This document shows, in pieces, positions 1-9,333 of a stretch of DNA of 64,000 nt. Every line of letters begins with the position of its first letter. Positions within the stretch are counted from its first letter, which is position 1. Source of the DNA: CAMPJU01 sp036675265 (GTDB lineage Bacteria > Pseudomonadota > Gammaproteobacteria > Xanthomonadales > Xanthomonadaceae); assembly GCA_036675265.1 (NCBI GenBank), contig JAKFFJ010000057.1:1-64000 (forward strand), in the 5' to 3' direction. The notes beneath the pieces were generated by a model. That model saw nothing but the letters and a program-made list of their open reading frames with translations, was not told the origin of the DNA and did not search any database. The translations under genes were made by a program, and so were the position numbers.

Positions 1-70
1 AACTCGGAAGTGAAACGCAGCCGCGCCGATGGTAGTGTGCATCCGCATGCAAGAGTAGGTCATCGCTGAG
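1..70 (+). rRNA. rrf: 5S ribosomal RNA, 3' part
   Basis: The first ~70 bases match the 3' half of bacterial 5S rRNA, including the conserved GAAGTGAAACGC and GCGCCGATGGTAGTGTG segments. The 5' part lies outside the window, so an rRNA operon should end here. The exact 3' end (about 68-72) is estimated from where the terminal stem should close. An intrinsic terminator follows. Confidence 0.93.
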
Positions 71-80
71 CATCTACACC

Positions 81-110
81 AAAAACCCCGGCCTGAAGCC
101 GGGGTTTTTT
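81..110 (+). terminator. Intrinsic terminator of the rRNA operon
   Basis: A 7-bp perfect stem (CCCCGGC at 86-92 pairing with GCCGGGG at 98-104, loop CTGAA) is followed directly by a run of six T. The A tract before the stem makes it potentially bidirectional. It ends the rRNA transcript. Confidence 0.92.
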
Positions 111-132
111 CTTGCGCCCGATTTACGTGCCG

Positions 133-163
133 GATAATCCGCAGATAATGCCGCAGATAATCC
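133..163. repeat. Short tandem repeat, GATAAT-containing 12-mer
   Basis: GATAATCCGCA, GATAATGCCGCA and GATAATCC follow one another between the rRNA terminator and the rpiA stop codon. Each copy resembles a -10 element, but nothing is transcribed from them in an obvious direction. It may be a remnant of duplication. Confidence 0.5.
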
Positions 164-165
164 TG

Positions 166-813
166 CTACAGGACGACAGGCGGCTCGCCGCCCACGATCA
201 CCACGTCTGCGCGGCGACGGGCGAACAGGCCGGTGCAGACGACGCCGGGGATCTGCTCGAGCTCCCGCTCCAGCGCGACCGGGTCCTCGATCGCCAGGCC
301 GTGGACGTCCAGGATCCAGTTGCCGTTGTCGGTGGTCACGCCCTCGCGCCAGACGGGTTGGCCGCCGCACCGGGCCACGAGTTCCCGGGCCACCAGGCTG
401 CGTGCCATCGGGATGACCTCCACCGGCAACGGGAAGCGACCCAGCACGGGCACCCGCTTGGCGGGATCGATGATGCACACGAAGCGCTCGCTCGCCTGCG
501 CGATCACCTTCTCCCGCGTCAACGCGGCGCCGCCGCCCTTGACCAGGCACTTCCCCGGGTCGCATTCGTCCGCGCCGTCCACGTACAGCGGCAATGTCCC
601 GCAGTTGTTGAGCTCCAGCACCTCGATGCCGTGGGCGCGCAGCCGCTCGGTACTTTGCGAGGAGCTGGAAACCGCGCCTTCGATCCGGTGGCGGATACGG
701 GCGAGGGCATCGATGAAGAATGCGACCGTCGACCCGGTCCCGACGCCGACCACCATGCCGTCCTCGACGTAGTCGATCGCCTTTTCGCCGGCAAGCCGCT
801 TGGCTTCGCTCAT
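166..813 (-). CDS. rpiA: Ribose-5-phosphate isomerase A
   Basis: This 215-aa cytosolic enzyme interconverts ribose 5-phosphate and ribulose 5-phosphate in the non-oxidative pentose phosphate pathway. The full length matches the family (about 219 aa in E. coli). The N-terminal GVGTGSTVAFF loop, the DGADE motif and the KGGGAALTREK segment of the active site are all present. It starts at ATG. It lies 13 bases after the EVE-protein gene and is probably the last gene of the fau-EVE-rpiA run. rpe, the partner epimerase of the pathway, is in the same window at 52930. Confidence 0.97.
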   Translation of the reverse strand: MSEAKRLAGEKAIDYVEDGMVVGVGTGSTVAFFIDALARIRHRIEGAVSSSSQSTERLRAHGIEVLELNNCGTLPLYVDGADECDPGKCLVKGGGAALTREKVIAQASERFVCIIDPAKRVPVLGRFPLPVEVIPMARSLVARELVARCGGQPVWREGVTTDNGNWILDVHGLAIEDPVALERELEQIPGVVCTGLFARRRADVVIVGGEPPVVL

Positions 814-826
814 GGCACCGCTCCTG

Positions 827-1290
<464 letters not shown>

Positions 1291-1294
<4 letters not shown>

Positions 1295-1896
1295 GCTGCC
1301 GGTGCCTCCGGTGGAAACAGGAAGGTGTCGCGCTCGGTGCACAGGGCATCCATGGGGACGTCCCAGGGTTCCGCGGCGAGCGCGTCGACCTGCTGCGCCG
1401 CGAACGCCGCGCCGACCAGCCAGGGCGCGCCGGACGTGCCGCGGCGGAACGCGAACGTGCGATCGTACCAGCCGGCCCCCATGCCGAGGCGCTGGCCGCT
1501 CGCGTCGAAACCGACCAGGGGCAACACCACGAGCCCGAGCGCCGCGCCCGGCAACAACGCGTCGTCGCCGACGGCCGGCTCCGGGATCCCGAACCGGTTG
1601 GGCGCCAGCGGCTCGCCGGGCCGCCATGGCGCGAAGCGCAGGCGGCCGTCCTCGTGCAACACGGGAAGGCAGTAGTCGACGGCGTCCGGGAGGCGCAACT
1701 GCCATGCGTGCAACGCGATTTCCCCGTCCATTGCCCAGTACCCGGCGACGGCGCCGGACCGGGGCATGAACGGCAGCGCGGCCAGCCGTCCGGCCAACCG
1801 TTCGGCGGCGGCGATGCGCTCGGCGGGCGGCAATGCGCGGCGGCGGGCGCGCAGGTCGGCGCGCAACGCGGCACGCTCGTTGGTGGATGTCGGCAT
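1291..1896 (-). CDS. fau: 5-formyltetrahydrofolate cyclo-ligase
   Basis: This ATP-dependent enzyme of one-carbon metabolism converts 5-formyl-THF to 5,10-methenyl-THF. The 201-aa protein has the N-terminal basic ALRADLRARRRAL segment and the C-terminal GMGAGWYDR nucleotide-binding motif of the family (usual form G-x-G-x-G-YYDR). It lies directly downstream of 6S RNA, as ygfA does in E. coli, so it may be co-transcribed with ssrS or made from its own promoter. A -10-like TAGCGT (minus strand, 1903-1908) ends 6 bases before the ATG, and no Shine-Dalgarno is visible. Confidence 0.95.
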
Positions 1897-1902
1897 GCCC
1901 CT

Positions 1903-1908
1903 ACGCTA
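1903..1908 (-). promoter_or_regulatory. -10-like box immediately upstream of fau
   Basis: TAGCGT on the minus strand ends 6 bases before the fau ATG, so transcription from it would start at or near the A of the start codon. No convincing -35 was found. See the leaderless-mRNA finding. Confidence 0.4.
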
Positions 1909-1924
1909 ACCGCGCGACGGCCAT

Positions 1925-1951
1925 GAAAAAAGCCCGCACGGGTGCGGGCTT
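1925..1951 (-). terminator. Intrinsic terminator after 6S RNA
   Basis: Read on the minus strand, AGCCCGC pairs with GCGGGCT (1931-1937 with 1944-1950) and a run of six T follows. It lies 3' of 6S RNA and just before fau. Confidence 0.88.
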
Positions 1952-1960
1952 TCTCCAAGA

Positions 1961-2151
1961 AGGAACATCCTCCGCCATGACGATGCGCGCGAAACGACCT
2001 TGAACCCGGGGTTCAAGTGGGAATGCCTGGTGGCCGTCGGGCTTCCCGCTACAAGGCGGACCTGCACTCCGGGCAACCGCTGCATCCCCGTGGTCGTCAT
2101 TAAGGGCCAAGGCGAATGTTTGCACACGCCGTCGGGCACAGCAGAGGACGC
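1961..2151 (-). ncRNA. ssrS: 6S RNA
   Basis: This RNA mimics an open promoter and binds the sigma70 RNA polymerase holoenzyme, mainly in stationary phase. Evidence is position (between zapA and fau, as in E. coli), size (~190 nt), the conserved CTTGAACC...GGGTTCAAGG hairpin near the 3' half (around 1999-2018), and a terminal stem in which GCGTCCTC at the 5' end pairs with GGAGGATG at the 3' end. A -10 box (TATACT) sits at the expected distance upstream. The ends are estimated from the -10 and the closing stem. Confidence 0.92.
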
Positions 2152-2157
2152 AGTAAA

Positions 2158-2163
2158 AGTATA
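2158..2163 (-). promoter_or_regulatory. -10 box of the 6S RNA promoter
   Basis: TATACT on the minus strand, 7 bases before the inferred 5' end of 6S RNA. The -35 region is weak. Confidence 0.65.
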
Positions 2164-2213
2164 GCGAAACATCGCCCTCGCGCATGGCCGTCCGTCGCGC
2201 CGATGCCGGCGAT

Positions 2214-2510
2214 TCAGTCGAGCAACGCGTCCAGCCGCGCCTCGACGCCATCCAGCGCACGCCGCACGTCGCGGTCGCGGCGTTGCGCATCGTCGCGCAG
2301 CTGCTGCAGCTCGTGTGCCAGGTTCAGTGCCGCCAGCACCGCGACGCGGTCCAGCGCCGCCACCCGGTTGCCGCCGCGGATCTCGCGCATGCGCGCATCC
2401 AGCAGCCGCGCCGCGGTCGACAGGCTGTCGCGTTGGTCGGGCTCGCACCCCACCGTGTATTCGCGGTCGAGGATGCGGATGATGACCGGCTCGCTGGTGC
2501 TGCTGCTCAT
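2214..2510 (-). CDS. zapA: Cell division protein ZapA
   Basis: This 98-aa cytosolic protein promotes bundling of FtsZ filaments at the division ring. The N-terminal globular part (VIIRILDREYTVGCEPDQ) is followed by a long C-terminal helix suited to coiled-coil dimerisation (HELQQLRDDAQRRDRDVRR). Length and sequence fit the family. It starts 7 bases after the TIGR02449 gene ends, so the two are probably co-transcribed. 6S RNA is next downstream, as in many gammaproteobacteria. Confidence 0.95.
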   Translation of the reverse strand: MSSSTSEPVIIRILDREYTVGCEPDQRDSLSTAARLLDARMREIRGGNRVAALDRVAVLAALNLAHELQQLRDDAQRRDRDVRRALDGVEARLDALLD

Positions 2511-2517
2511 GCGTGCC

Positions 2518-2739
2518 TCACGTGTTCTGCTCGAGCGACTTGAGCCGGGCGATCATCGCTTCGACCCGCGTGCGCGCCTGTTCATTCTTGGCGAGCAGTT
2601 GCGAGCGCTCGCCCGCAAGCTGTTCCTGTTGCGCGCGGAGGCTGCGGTTCTCGTCGGCCAGGCGTTGCGCGTGCAGGGCCAGCGCCTCCACGCGTGCCGC
2701 CAGGGCGAGCAACCGGGCGCTGGTGTCGTCTGCATCCAT
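2518..2739 (-). CDS. TIGR02449-family small coiled-coil protein
   Basis: The 73-aa protein is almost entirely one predicted coiled coil: heptad-like Leu/Ala spacing through RLLALAARVEALALHAQRL and QQEQLAGERSQLLAKNEQ. Such proteins are found directly upstream of zapA in Xanthomonas and Pseudomonas relatives and resemble ZapB in size and form. A division role is inferred only from this position and fold. The ATG at 2739 was chosen because the conserved part begins there, although the frame is open further upstream. Confidence 0.82.
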   Translation of the reverse strand: MDADDTSARLLALAARVEALALHAQRLADENRSLRAQQEQLAGERSQLLAKNEQARTRVEAMIARLKSLEQNT

Positions 2740-2801
2740 GGCGGCACGATAGGCAGCGCCCCAGTGCGGGTCAAGGAGCGCCGGCCAGGGCGCGCGGCCG
2801 G

Positions 2802-5800
2802 TCAGGGCCCGGTGTCGCCGGGGGTGGATGGCACCCAGCGCCGGACGAACGACAGGCACTCGTCAGGCGGCATCGCCGGCGCCAGCCAGAAGCCCTGGAC
2901 CTCGTCGCAGCCGTGTTCGCGCAGGAACTGGACCTGCGCCGGCGTTTCCACGCCCTCGGCCACCACGACCAGCCCCAGCGAATGCGCCATGGCGATGACG
3001 GTGCTGGTGATCGCCTCGTCGTCCGGGTCGCGGGTCAGGTCGTCGATGAACTCCTTGTCGATCTTCAAGGTCGTGATCGGCAGGCGCTTGAGGTAGGCGA
3101 GCGACGAGTAACCCGTGCCGAAGTCGTCGATCGCCAGCGACACGCCGGTCCGCCGGAACGCCTGCAGCGCCGCCATCGTGTGCTCGCCGCCTGCCATGAT
3201 CACGCTTTCGGTCAGTTCCAGCTCCAGCGCATCGGCGGGCAGGCCGGTCTCGGCCAGGATCCGGGTGACCACGGCGGGCAGGTCGCCCCGCAGCAATTGC
3301 AGCGAAGACACGTTGACCGACATCGCCAGCGGGTCCAGGCCCTGCGCGCGCCACCGTTGCAGCGTCGTGCATGCCTCGCGAAGCGCCCACCCGCCGATCT
3401 CCAGGATCAGCCCGCTTTCCTCGGCCAGCGGGATGAACTGCGCCGGCGGGATGCTGCCCAGTTCGGCGCTGTCCCAGCGCAGCAGCGCCTCCACGCCGGT
3501 GATCCGCGCCTGCGGCAGCGACAGCCGCGGCTGGAAGACCAGCGAAAGTTCGTTGCGGTCGAGCACCTTGCGCAGCGCGCCGGCCATCGTCGCGCGACGC
3601 CGGATCTGCACGTCCATCGATTCGGCGTAGCGCATGCAGGTCCGCCGGCCCGCGGCCTTGGCCTGGTACATCGCCGTGTCGGCATGCTTGAGCAGGTCGG
3701 ACGGGGCAAGGGCGTTGTCCGGGTAGAGGCTGATGCCGATCGACGGGGAGATGGTGACGTCCAGGTCCGCATCGATCTCCAGGGGCGTCTCGAACGCGGC
3801 GATGAGGTCGCGCGCCACGCGCTCGGCGGCTTCGCCGCTACCGATGCCCTCCAGGACGACGGTGAACTCGTCGCCGCCGAGCCTGGCGACGGTGTGCTCG
3901 CGCCCGACGATCTCCTGCAGCCGCACGGCAGCGGCACGCAGGATCCTGTCGCCCGCGGCGTGCCCGAGGGAATCGTTGATGTCCTTGAACCGGTCCAGGT
4001 CCAGGAACAGCAACGCGATGCGCGCCTGCTGGCGACGCGCGCGCACGATCGCGCGCGACAGGCGCTCGGACAGCAGCGCCCGGTTGGGCAGGCCGGTCAG
4101 CGTGTCGTAGTTGGCGAGGTAGCGCAGCTCCTGTTCGGCACGCTTCTGGTCGGTGATGTCGGTGAGCACGGCCACGTAGTGGACGGGCTTGCCGTTGGCG
4201 TCGAGCACCGCGCTGCTCTGCAGCCAGCACAGGAATTCCTCGCCGTCCTTGCGGCGCTGCCACATCTCCCCCGACCAGCGGCCATGGCGCTTCAGCTCGG
4301 AACGCCAGGTCGCATAGAACCCGGGATCGTGGCGCCCGCTGTCGAGCAGGTCGGTCGGCCGCGCCACCACTTCCGATTGCTGGTAGCCGGTCATCCGCGC
4401 GAAGGCCGGGTTCACCGAGACGAACCGGAAGTCGCGGTCGAACACCGTCACCGCCTCGGTCATGCTGCGCAGGACCTCGGTCGCGATCCGCCGCTCGCGT
4501 TCGGCACGGCGGCTGATGCTGATGTCGCGCGCCGTGCCGGCGACGCGCAGCGCGCGTCCTTCCTCGTCGCGTTCGACCACCCGGCCGCGCGTGCGGATCC
4601 AGGTCCAGCCGCCCTCGGGCCGACGCACCCGGTGCTCCGACAGGAACAGGCCCTGGTGGCCGCGCAGGTGCTCGCGCATGCGCTCCTTCACCTCCGGCAG
4701 GTCGTCCGGGTGGATCTGGTGCTCGTCCGCGCTCGAGGTCAGCGTGCCGATGCCGGGGATCGGGCCCGCGGAATCGTCGCCGCGCATCCAGTGCAAGGCC
4801 CCGCGCACCAGGTCGTAGTCCCAGAACTGCTCGCCGGAGGCCCACAGCGCGAGCTTCAGGCGCTCTTCGCGCTCGCGGATCTGGCGGAAATAGCCGCGCT
4901 CGCGCGCGCGCCGCCGCAACCAGGCACCGGCCAGGATCGCGACAAGCAACAGCGCCGCGAGCGCATACGCGGCCAGGAACCACGGTTCCCGCCACGTCGG
5001 CGGCTCGACCACCACGGGCAGCGCGAGGCCATCCCGGTTCCATGTGCCGTCGCGGCCGGTGGCCTGCACCTGCAACGCGTAGGTCCCGGCCGGCAGCCCC
5101 GTATACGTGATGTCGTTGAGCGAACCGTTGTCGATCCAGTCCTCGTGCAACCCGTGCATGCGGTAGCGATAGCGGATGGGTGAAGCCGCGGCATGGTCGA
5201 GCGCCCCGACGCGCAGCCGTACGATGCCCGCGTCACCCGGTACGACCAGTCGTTCCGGCTGCCACAGCACCGTGCCGTCGCGTGGCGCATTTGCGCCGAT
5301 GCGCACCCCGAGCAGGCGCAGCGGCGCGTCGTACGCCTTCTCGCCGATCCGCGCGGGATCGAACAGGTTCAGCCCGTTGACGCCACCCATCGCGACCCGG
5401 CCATCCTGGAGGACGGTGGCCGCGCCGCCATTGAACTCGACGTCCTGCAGCCCGTCGGACAGGCCGTATTGGCGCACGCGTCCGCGGCCGGCGCCTGCAC
5501 CCGGCTCGAACCTGAGGATGCCGTTGTTGGTGCCGAGCCAGAGCGTGCCGGCCGGCGCGCCGACGATGCTGTACACCGTCGGCCCCGCGCGGTCCTGGAG
5601 CGCCAGCGCCAGGGGATGGTCGAAGGCGATGCCGCCACCCGATTCGCGCACCCGGCTCAGCCCCGCGTGGCTGCCGATCCAGACCGTGCCATCCGCGGCT
5701 TCGTGCAACGCGCGCACCAGGTCGCCGGCGAGGCTCGCGGGGTCGTCGATGCCGTGGCGGAACCGACGGGTGCGTTGCATCGCGGGTTCGTGGAGGCCGA

Positions 5801-7331
5801 GGCCATCGCTGGTCGCGTACCAGACCCGTCCGCGCCGGTCGACCTCCACCGCGTGCACGAGGCCATCGCTGATGTCCCCGCCGGCCGCGACCGGCTGGAG
5901 CAACCCGATGTCAGGACGAAAGCGGAACAGGCCGTCGCCGTTGCTTCCCAGCCAGAGGGTGCCGTCCCGGGCACGGTCGATGCTGCGCAGGCCGGGCATC
6001 GTCCGGTTGGTCGGCTCGATGCGCGAGATCCGGCGGGCCCGTGTGTCGAGCAGCAACAGCCCCCGCGTGGTGGCCAGCCACAGCCGGTGGGGGCCGGCGC
6101 GCTCGAAGCCCATGATCCGCGCGCCGCCCGGCGCGCCGTCGGCAGCGTGCCAGCCCGGGGGCAGCAGGGCGCCGACGTCCTGGAATCCTTTCCCGTCCAG
6201 TGAATGGCGCAACAGCAGGCCGGCGTCGGTGCCGACCCACAAGGCACCGTCGTCGCCTTCGATCACCGCGCGCACGCTGCTGGCGGCGACCGGGGACGCC
6301 GGTGCCGTGTCGACCAGGTAACTGAAGCGCGCACCCTCCGGATCGGTGACGGCGACGCCGCGGATCTGGCCGCCGACCCAGAGCTGGCCGCTGCGATCGA
6401 CCAGCAGCGTGCCGATCGACGATTCCGGAAGGCTCCCCGGCACGGCTGCGTTCTCGCGGATGCGTTGCACGGTGCCGGCCCGCGGGTCGAACCGCAACAG
6501 GCCTTCGCCCGCCAGCGACAGCCAGAGCCTGCCGTCCGGCGCCTGCACCAGCGCACGCACGCCGGCGCCGGGTGCGCCAGCCCCGGGCCACGCCCGTTGC
6601 AGGGTGCGGCCATCGGCATCGAGCCGGTAAAGCCCATCGCTCCGCCCGACCCACAGCCGGTCGGTCGCGTCGACGAGCAGGGCCGTCACCGGGAGCGCGC
6701 CGCCAATGCGCCTGGCACTGCCACCGCCGCCGTCGACGCGGTACAGCCCCGCGCGGCTGCCGAACCAGAGCGTGCCGCCACCGTCGCGCACCAGCGCCTG
6801 GCTGCCCGCACCGTCGAGGCGCACCACGCGCACGCGCTTGCCCGTCCGCGGGTCCAGGCGCTCGAGGCCTCCGCCCGAGCCGACCCAGACCTGCCCGTCG
6901 GCGACGAGCAGGCTGCGGACATGCCGGGACGCGTCGCCCGCCGAGGGCGGATAGCGCCTGAACTCCCCGGTCCGCAGGTCCAGCCGCACGACGTACTGCG
7001 AATAGGTGCCGATCCACAGCGCCACGCGCGGCTCGACCTCGAGCGCGGTGACGAAACTGTCCGGCAGGCTCGCGGGATCGTTGGGGTCGTGCCGGTAAGC
7101 GTGGAACCGGACGCCGTCGTAGCGGTGCAGGCCGCCCTGGGTGCCCACCCACACGAACCCCTGCGCGTCCTCGGCCAGGTCGGTGATGGTGTTCTGCACC
7201 AGCCCCTGTTCGGTGCCGAGCCGCTTGAAGTAGAAGTCGCGCACGGTCGCGTCCGCGCGTGGCGACGCCCCTGCCAGCGACAGGCCCACCAGCCACAGGA
7301 CGATGGCAGTCGGGGAAACGTGGAAGCGCAC
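2802..7331 (-). CDS. Periplasmic propeller-PAS-PAS-GGDEF-EAL protein
   Basis: This is a large membrane protein of about 1509 aa likely to make and/or break down cyclic di-GMP in response to an outside signal. Order (approximate residues): signal peptide (1-28), two-component-regulator propeller repeats (30-680, many WVGT/LWIGS blades), Y_Y_Y domain (690-770), one TM helix (782-805), PAS (820-945), PAS (945-1065), GGDEF (1066-1230; GGDEF intact, no RxxD I-site five residues before it), EAL (1240-1500; EALLRW, NVSS, ELTES, DDFG, KID, AEGVE and QG all intact). The periplasmic half resembles HTCS sensors, but the histidine kinase is replaced by c-di-GMP domains. There is no upstream ATG in the plausible region. 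GTG at 7331 (or 7337) gives a good signal peptide. Confidence 0.9.
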   Translation of the reverse strand: MRFHVSPTAIVLWLVGLSLAGASPRADATVRDFYFKRLGTEQGLVQNTITDLAEDAQGFVWVGTQGGLHRYDGVRFHAYRHDPNDPASLPDSFVTALEVEPRVALWIGTYSQYVVRLDLRTGEFRRYPPSAGDASRHVRSLLVADGQVWVGSGGGLERLDPRTGKRVRVVRLDGAGSQALVRDGGGTLWFGSRAGLYRVDGGGGSARRIGGALPVTALLVDATDRLWVGRSDGLYRLDADGRTLQRAWPGAGAPGAGVRALVQAPDGRLWLSLAGEGLLRFDPRAGTVQRIRENAAVPGSLPESSIGTLLVDRSGQLWVGGQIRGVAVTDPEGARFSYLVDTAPASPVAASSVRAVIEGDDGALWVGTDAGLLLRHSLDGKGFQDVGALLPPGWHAADGAPGGARIMGFERAGPHRLWLATTRGLLLLDTRARRISRIEPTNRTMPGLRSIDRARDGTLWLGSNGDGLFRFRPDIGLLQPVAAGGDISDGLVHAVEVDRRGRVWYATSDGLGLHEPAMQRTRRFRHGIDDPASLAGDLVRALHEAADGTVWIGSHAGLSRVRESGGGIAFDHPLALALQDRAGPTVYSIVGAPAGTLWLGTNNGILRFEPGAGAGRGRVRQYGLSDGLQDVEFNGGAATVLQDGRVAMGGVNGLNLFDPARIGEKAYDAPLRLLGVRIGANAPRDGTVLWQPERLVVPGDAGIVRLRVGALDHAAASPIRYRYRMHGLHEDWIDNGSLNDITYTGLPAGTYALQVQATGRDGTWNRDGLALPVVVEPPTWREPWFLAAYALAALLLVAILAGAWLRRRARERGYFRQIREREERLKLALWASGEQFWDYDLVRGALHWMRGDDSAGPIPGIGTLTSSADEHQIHPDDLPEVKERMREHLRGHQGLFLSEHRVRRPEGGWTWIRTRGRVVERDEEGRALRVAGTARDISISRRAERERRIATEVLRSMTEAVTVFDRDFRFVSVNPAFARMTGYQQSEVVARPTDLLDSGRHDPGFYATWRSELKRHGRWSGEMWQRRKDGEEFLCWLQSSAVLDANGKPVHYVAVLTDITDQKRAEQELRYLANYDTLTGLPNRALLSERLSRAIVRARRQQARIALLFLDLDRFKDINDSLGHAAGDRILRAAAVRLQEIVGREHTVARLGGDEFTVVLEGIGSGEAAERVARDLIAAFETPLEIDADLDVTISPSIGISLYPDNALAPSDLLKHADTAMYQAKAAGRRTCMRYAESMDVQIRRRATMAGALRKVLDRNELSLVFQPRLSLPQARITGVEALLRWDSAELGSIPPAQFIPLAEESGLILEIGGWALREACTTLQRWRAQGLDPLAMSVNVSSLQLLRGDLPAVVTRILAETGLPADALELELTESVIMAGGEHTMAALQAFRRTGVSLAIDDFGTGYSSLAYLKRLPITTLKIDKEFIDDLTRDPDDEAITSTVIAMAHSLGLVVVAEGVETPAQVQFLREHGCDEVQGFWLAPAMPPDECLSFVRRWVPSTPGDTGP

Positions 7332-7436
7332 GGTCACCGCGGTACGGGATGCGACAGCGCAGTGTAGCCGCGCGTGCACGGCGGGGCCGGGACCATTGCT
7401 ACACTTTGCCACCCCCGTCGCCTCGCGTGCCCGCCG

Positions 7437-7997
7437 ATGCCCGAGCGGACTCCTTCGCAGGAACTCCCGTCGCTTCCCGACGTCGCCGCCGAGGCGGCGC
7501 ACTTGTCGCTGGCGATGCCCGTGCCGGAACTGCACGGGGCGATCTGCGGCTGGCTTGCCGGCGGCGGCGCGACCGGGCCGGGCTGGCTGGGACGGGTGAT
7601 GGCCGACGACGCGCAGCCGGCGCCACCGCCGGGCGGCGCACTCGACCAGCTGCTGGCGGCCAGCGCAGCCCAGCTGGAAGACCGCGACTTCGGGTTCGAG
7701 TTGCTGTTGCCCGACAGCGACGCCCCCCTGGCCGAGCGCAGCGGCGCGCTGTTCGACTGGTGCCGCGGGTTCCTGGGCGCGTTCGGGCTGGCCTCGGGCG
7801 CGGATCCCAAATTGTCGGACGAGAGCGCCGAAGCGCTGGAGGACCTCGCCAGGCTGGCGATGGCGACGCCCCAGGAAGACGGCGACCAGGAGGACGAAGC
7901 CGCGCTGGCCGAAATCGAGGAGTTCGTCCGCGTCGCCACCCTGCTGCTGCATGGCGACTGCGTCCTCGCCGGGCGCCACCGCCGCAGCATGCACTGA
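7437..7997 (+). CDS. ygfB: UPF0149 family protein YgfB
   Basis: The 186-aa acidic cytosolic protein has the YgfB/YecA family layout: HGAICGWLAG near the N-terminus, then LFDWCRGFLGAFGLASG and the acidic EEFVRVATLLLHGDC segment. It starts one base before the end of the spacing to pepP (its TGA is followed by C and then the pepP ATG). The ygfB-pepP pair is conserved in gammaproteobacteria, where ubiquinone-biosynthesis genes often follow. Here pepQ on the other strand follows instead. The molecular role is unsettled. In Pseudomonas, YgfB has been linked to regulation of cell-wall and resistance genes. Confidence 0.9.
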   Translation: MPERTPSQELPSLPDVAAEAAHLSLAMPVPELHGAICGWLAGGGATGPGWLGRVMADDAQPAPPPGGALDQLLAASAAQLEDRDFGFELLLPDSDAPLAERSGALFDWCRGFLGAFGLASGADPKLSDESAEALEDLARLAMATPQEDGDQEDEAALAEIEEFVRVATLLLHGDCVLAGRHRRSMH

Positions 7998-7998
7998 C

Positions 7999-9321
7999 AT
8001 GGCGGGCCATCCCGGCATCCCCGCCACGGCCCATGCGCGCAGGCGCAGGCAACTCATGCGCATGGCCGGCGACGACGCCATCCTGGTGCTGCCCTCCGCG
8101 CCCGAACGCATCCGCAGCCGCGACACCCATTACCCCTACCGCCAGGACTCGGACCTCTGGTACCTGACCGGCTTCCCGGAGCCCGAGGCCGTGCTGGTGC
8201 TGGTGCCGGGGCGCGCGCATGGCGAGGCCCTGTTGTTCTGCCGCGAGCGCGATCCCGACCGCGAAGGCTGGGATGGTCCGCGCGCCGGTCCGGAAGGCGC
8301 GGTCGAGCTGCACGGCATGGACGACGCGTATCCGATCGCCGACCTCGACGAGATCCTGCCCGGCCTGCTGGAGGGTCGGTCGCGCGTGTACTACCACTTC
8401 GGCCGCGACGCCGAGTTCGACCTGAAGCTGATCGGCTGGCTCAATCGCGTGCGTGCGCAGGTGCGGCAGGGCGCGCAGCCGCCGCACGAGTTCCTGGAAC
8501 TCGGGCACCTGCTCGACGAGCTGCGGCTGTTCAAGTCGCGCGATGAAGTGAAACTGATGCAGCGCGCCGCCGACATCAGCATCGCCGCCCACCAGGCGGC
8601 CATGCGCGCGGTGCGCCCGGGCATGCGCGAGTACGAGCTGCAGGCGGCCATCGAGTACACGTTCCGCATGCACGATGCGGTGCCCGCGTACGGCAGCATC
8701 GTGGGCGCCGGGGCCAATGCCTGCATCCTGCACTACGTGGCCAACGACGCACCGGTGCGCGACGGCGACCTGGTGCTGGTCGACGCAGGCGCGGAGTATC
8801 GCGGGTACGCGGCCGACATCACCCGCACGTTCCCGGCCAACGGGCGTTTCAGCAAGGCGCAGCGCGAGTTGCACGACCTCGTGGGCGAAGCGCAGGCCGC
8901 GGCCCTGGCGCAGGCGCGGCCCGGCGTGCCGTACGAAGCCGGCCATCACGCCGCAGTCGAGGCACTCACCGAGGGCCTGCTGCGCCTGGGCCTGCTCAAG
9001 GGCAAGCTGGAACGGAACGTCGCCGACGGCACCTACAAGCGCTACTACCGGCACAAGACCGGGCACTGGCTCGGGCTGGACGTGCACGATGTCGGGGAGT
9101 ACCGGATCGATGGCGAGTCGCGGCTGCTCGAGCCGGGCATGGTGTTCACGATCGAGCCCGGCCTCTACATCCCGCCGGGCGACACCCGCGTGGCCGCGAA
9201 GTGGCGCGGCATCGGCATCCGGACCGAGGACGACGTCCTGGTCACGAAGGACGGCCACAAGGTCCTCACCGGCAAGCTCGCGCGCAGCGCCGACGAGATC
9301 GAGGCATTGATGGCCGGCTAG
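7999..9321 (+). CDS. pepP: Xaa-Pro aminopeptidase
   Basis: This 440-aa metalloprotease removes an N-terminal residue preceding proline. It has an N-terminal aminopeptidase-P domain (about 1-165, with the DSDLWYLTGFPEPEA motif) and a C-terminal pita-bread catalytic domain. All metal ligands are visible: D in LVDAGAEYRGY and AADITRTF, H in GLDVHDVGEY, E in FTIEPGLYIP and E in IRTEDDVLV. It starts one base after the ygfB stop, so the genes are tightly coupled. Confidence 0.97.
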   Translation: MAGHPGIPATAHARRRRQLMRMAGDDAILVLPSAPERIRSRDTHYPYRQDSDLWYLTGFPEPEAVLVLVPGRAHGEALLFCRERDPDREGWDGPRAGPEGAVELHGMDDAYPIADLDEILPGLLEGRSRVYYHFGRDAEFDLKLIGWLNRVRAQVRQGAQPPHEFLELGHLLDELRLFKSRDEVKLMQRAADISIAAHQAAMRAVRPGMREYELQAAIEYTFRMHDAVPAYGSIVGAGANACILHYVANDAPVRDGDLVLVDAGAEYRGYAADITRTFPANGRFSKAQRELHDLVGEAQAAALAQARPGVPYEAGHHAAVEALTEGLLRLGLLKGKLERNVADGTYKRYYRHKTGHWLGLDVHDVGEYRIDGESRLLEPGMVFTIEPGLYIPPGDTRVAAKWRGIGIRTEDDVLVTKDGHKVLTGKLARSADEIEALMAG

Positions 9322-9333
9322 GGCCGGCGCGGG

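Noticed and set aside
2694..5183. Long open frame antisense to the propeller/GGDEF/EAL gene
   Set aside because: It has a low-complexity Arg/Gln/His-rich product, as expected from the opposite strand of high-GC coding DNA, and no domain.
7332..8126. The frame of the propeller protein stays open some 265 codons upstream of 7331
   Set aside because: This stretch is antisense to ygfB and pepP, has no signal peptide or domain, and the GTG at 7331 gives a proper signal peptide.
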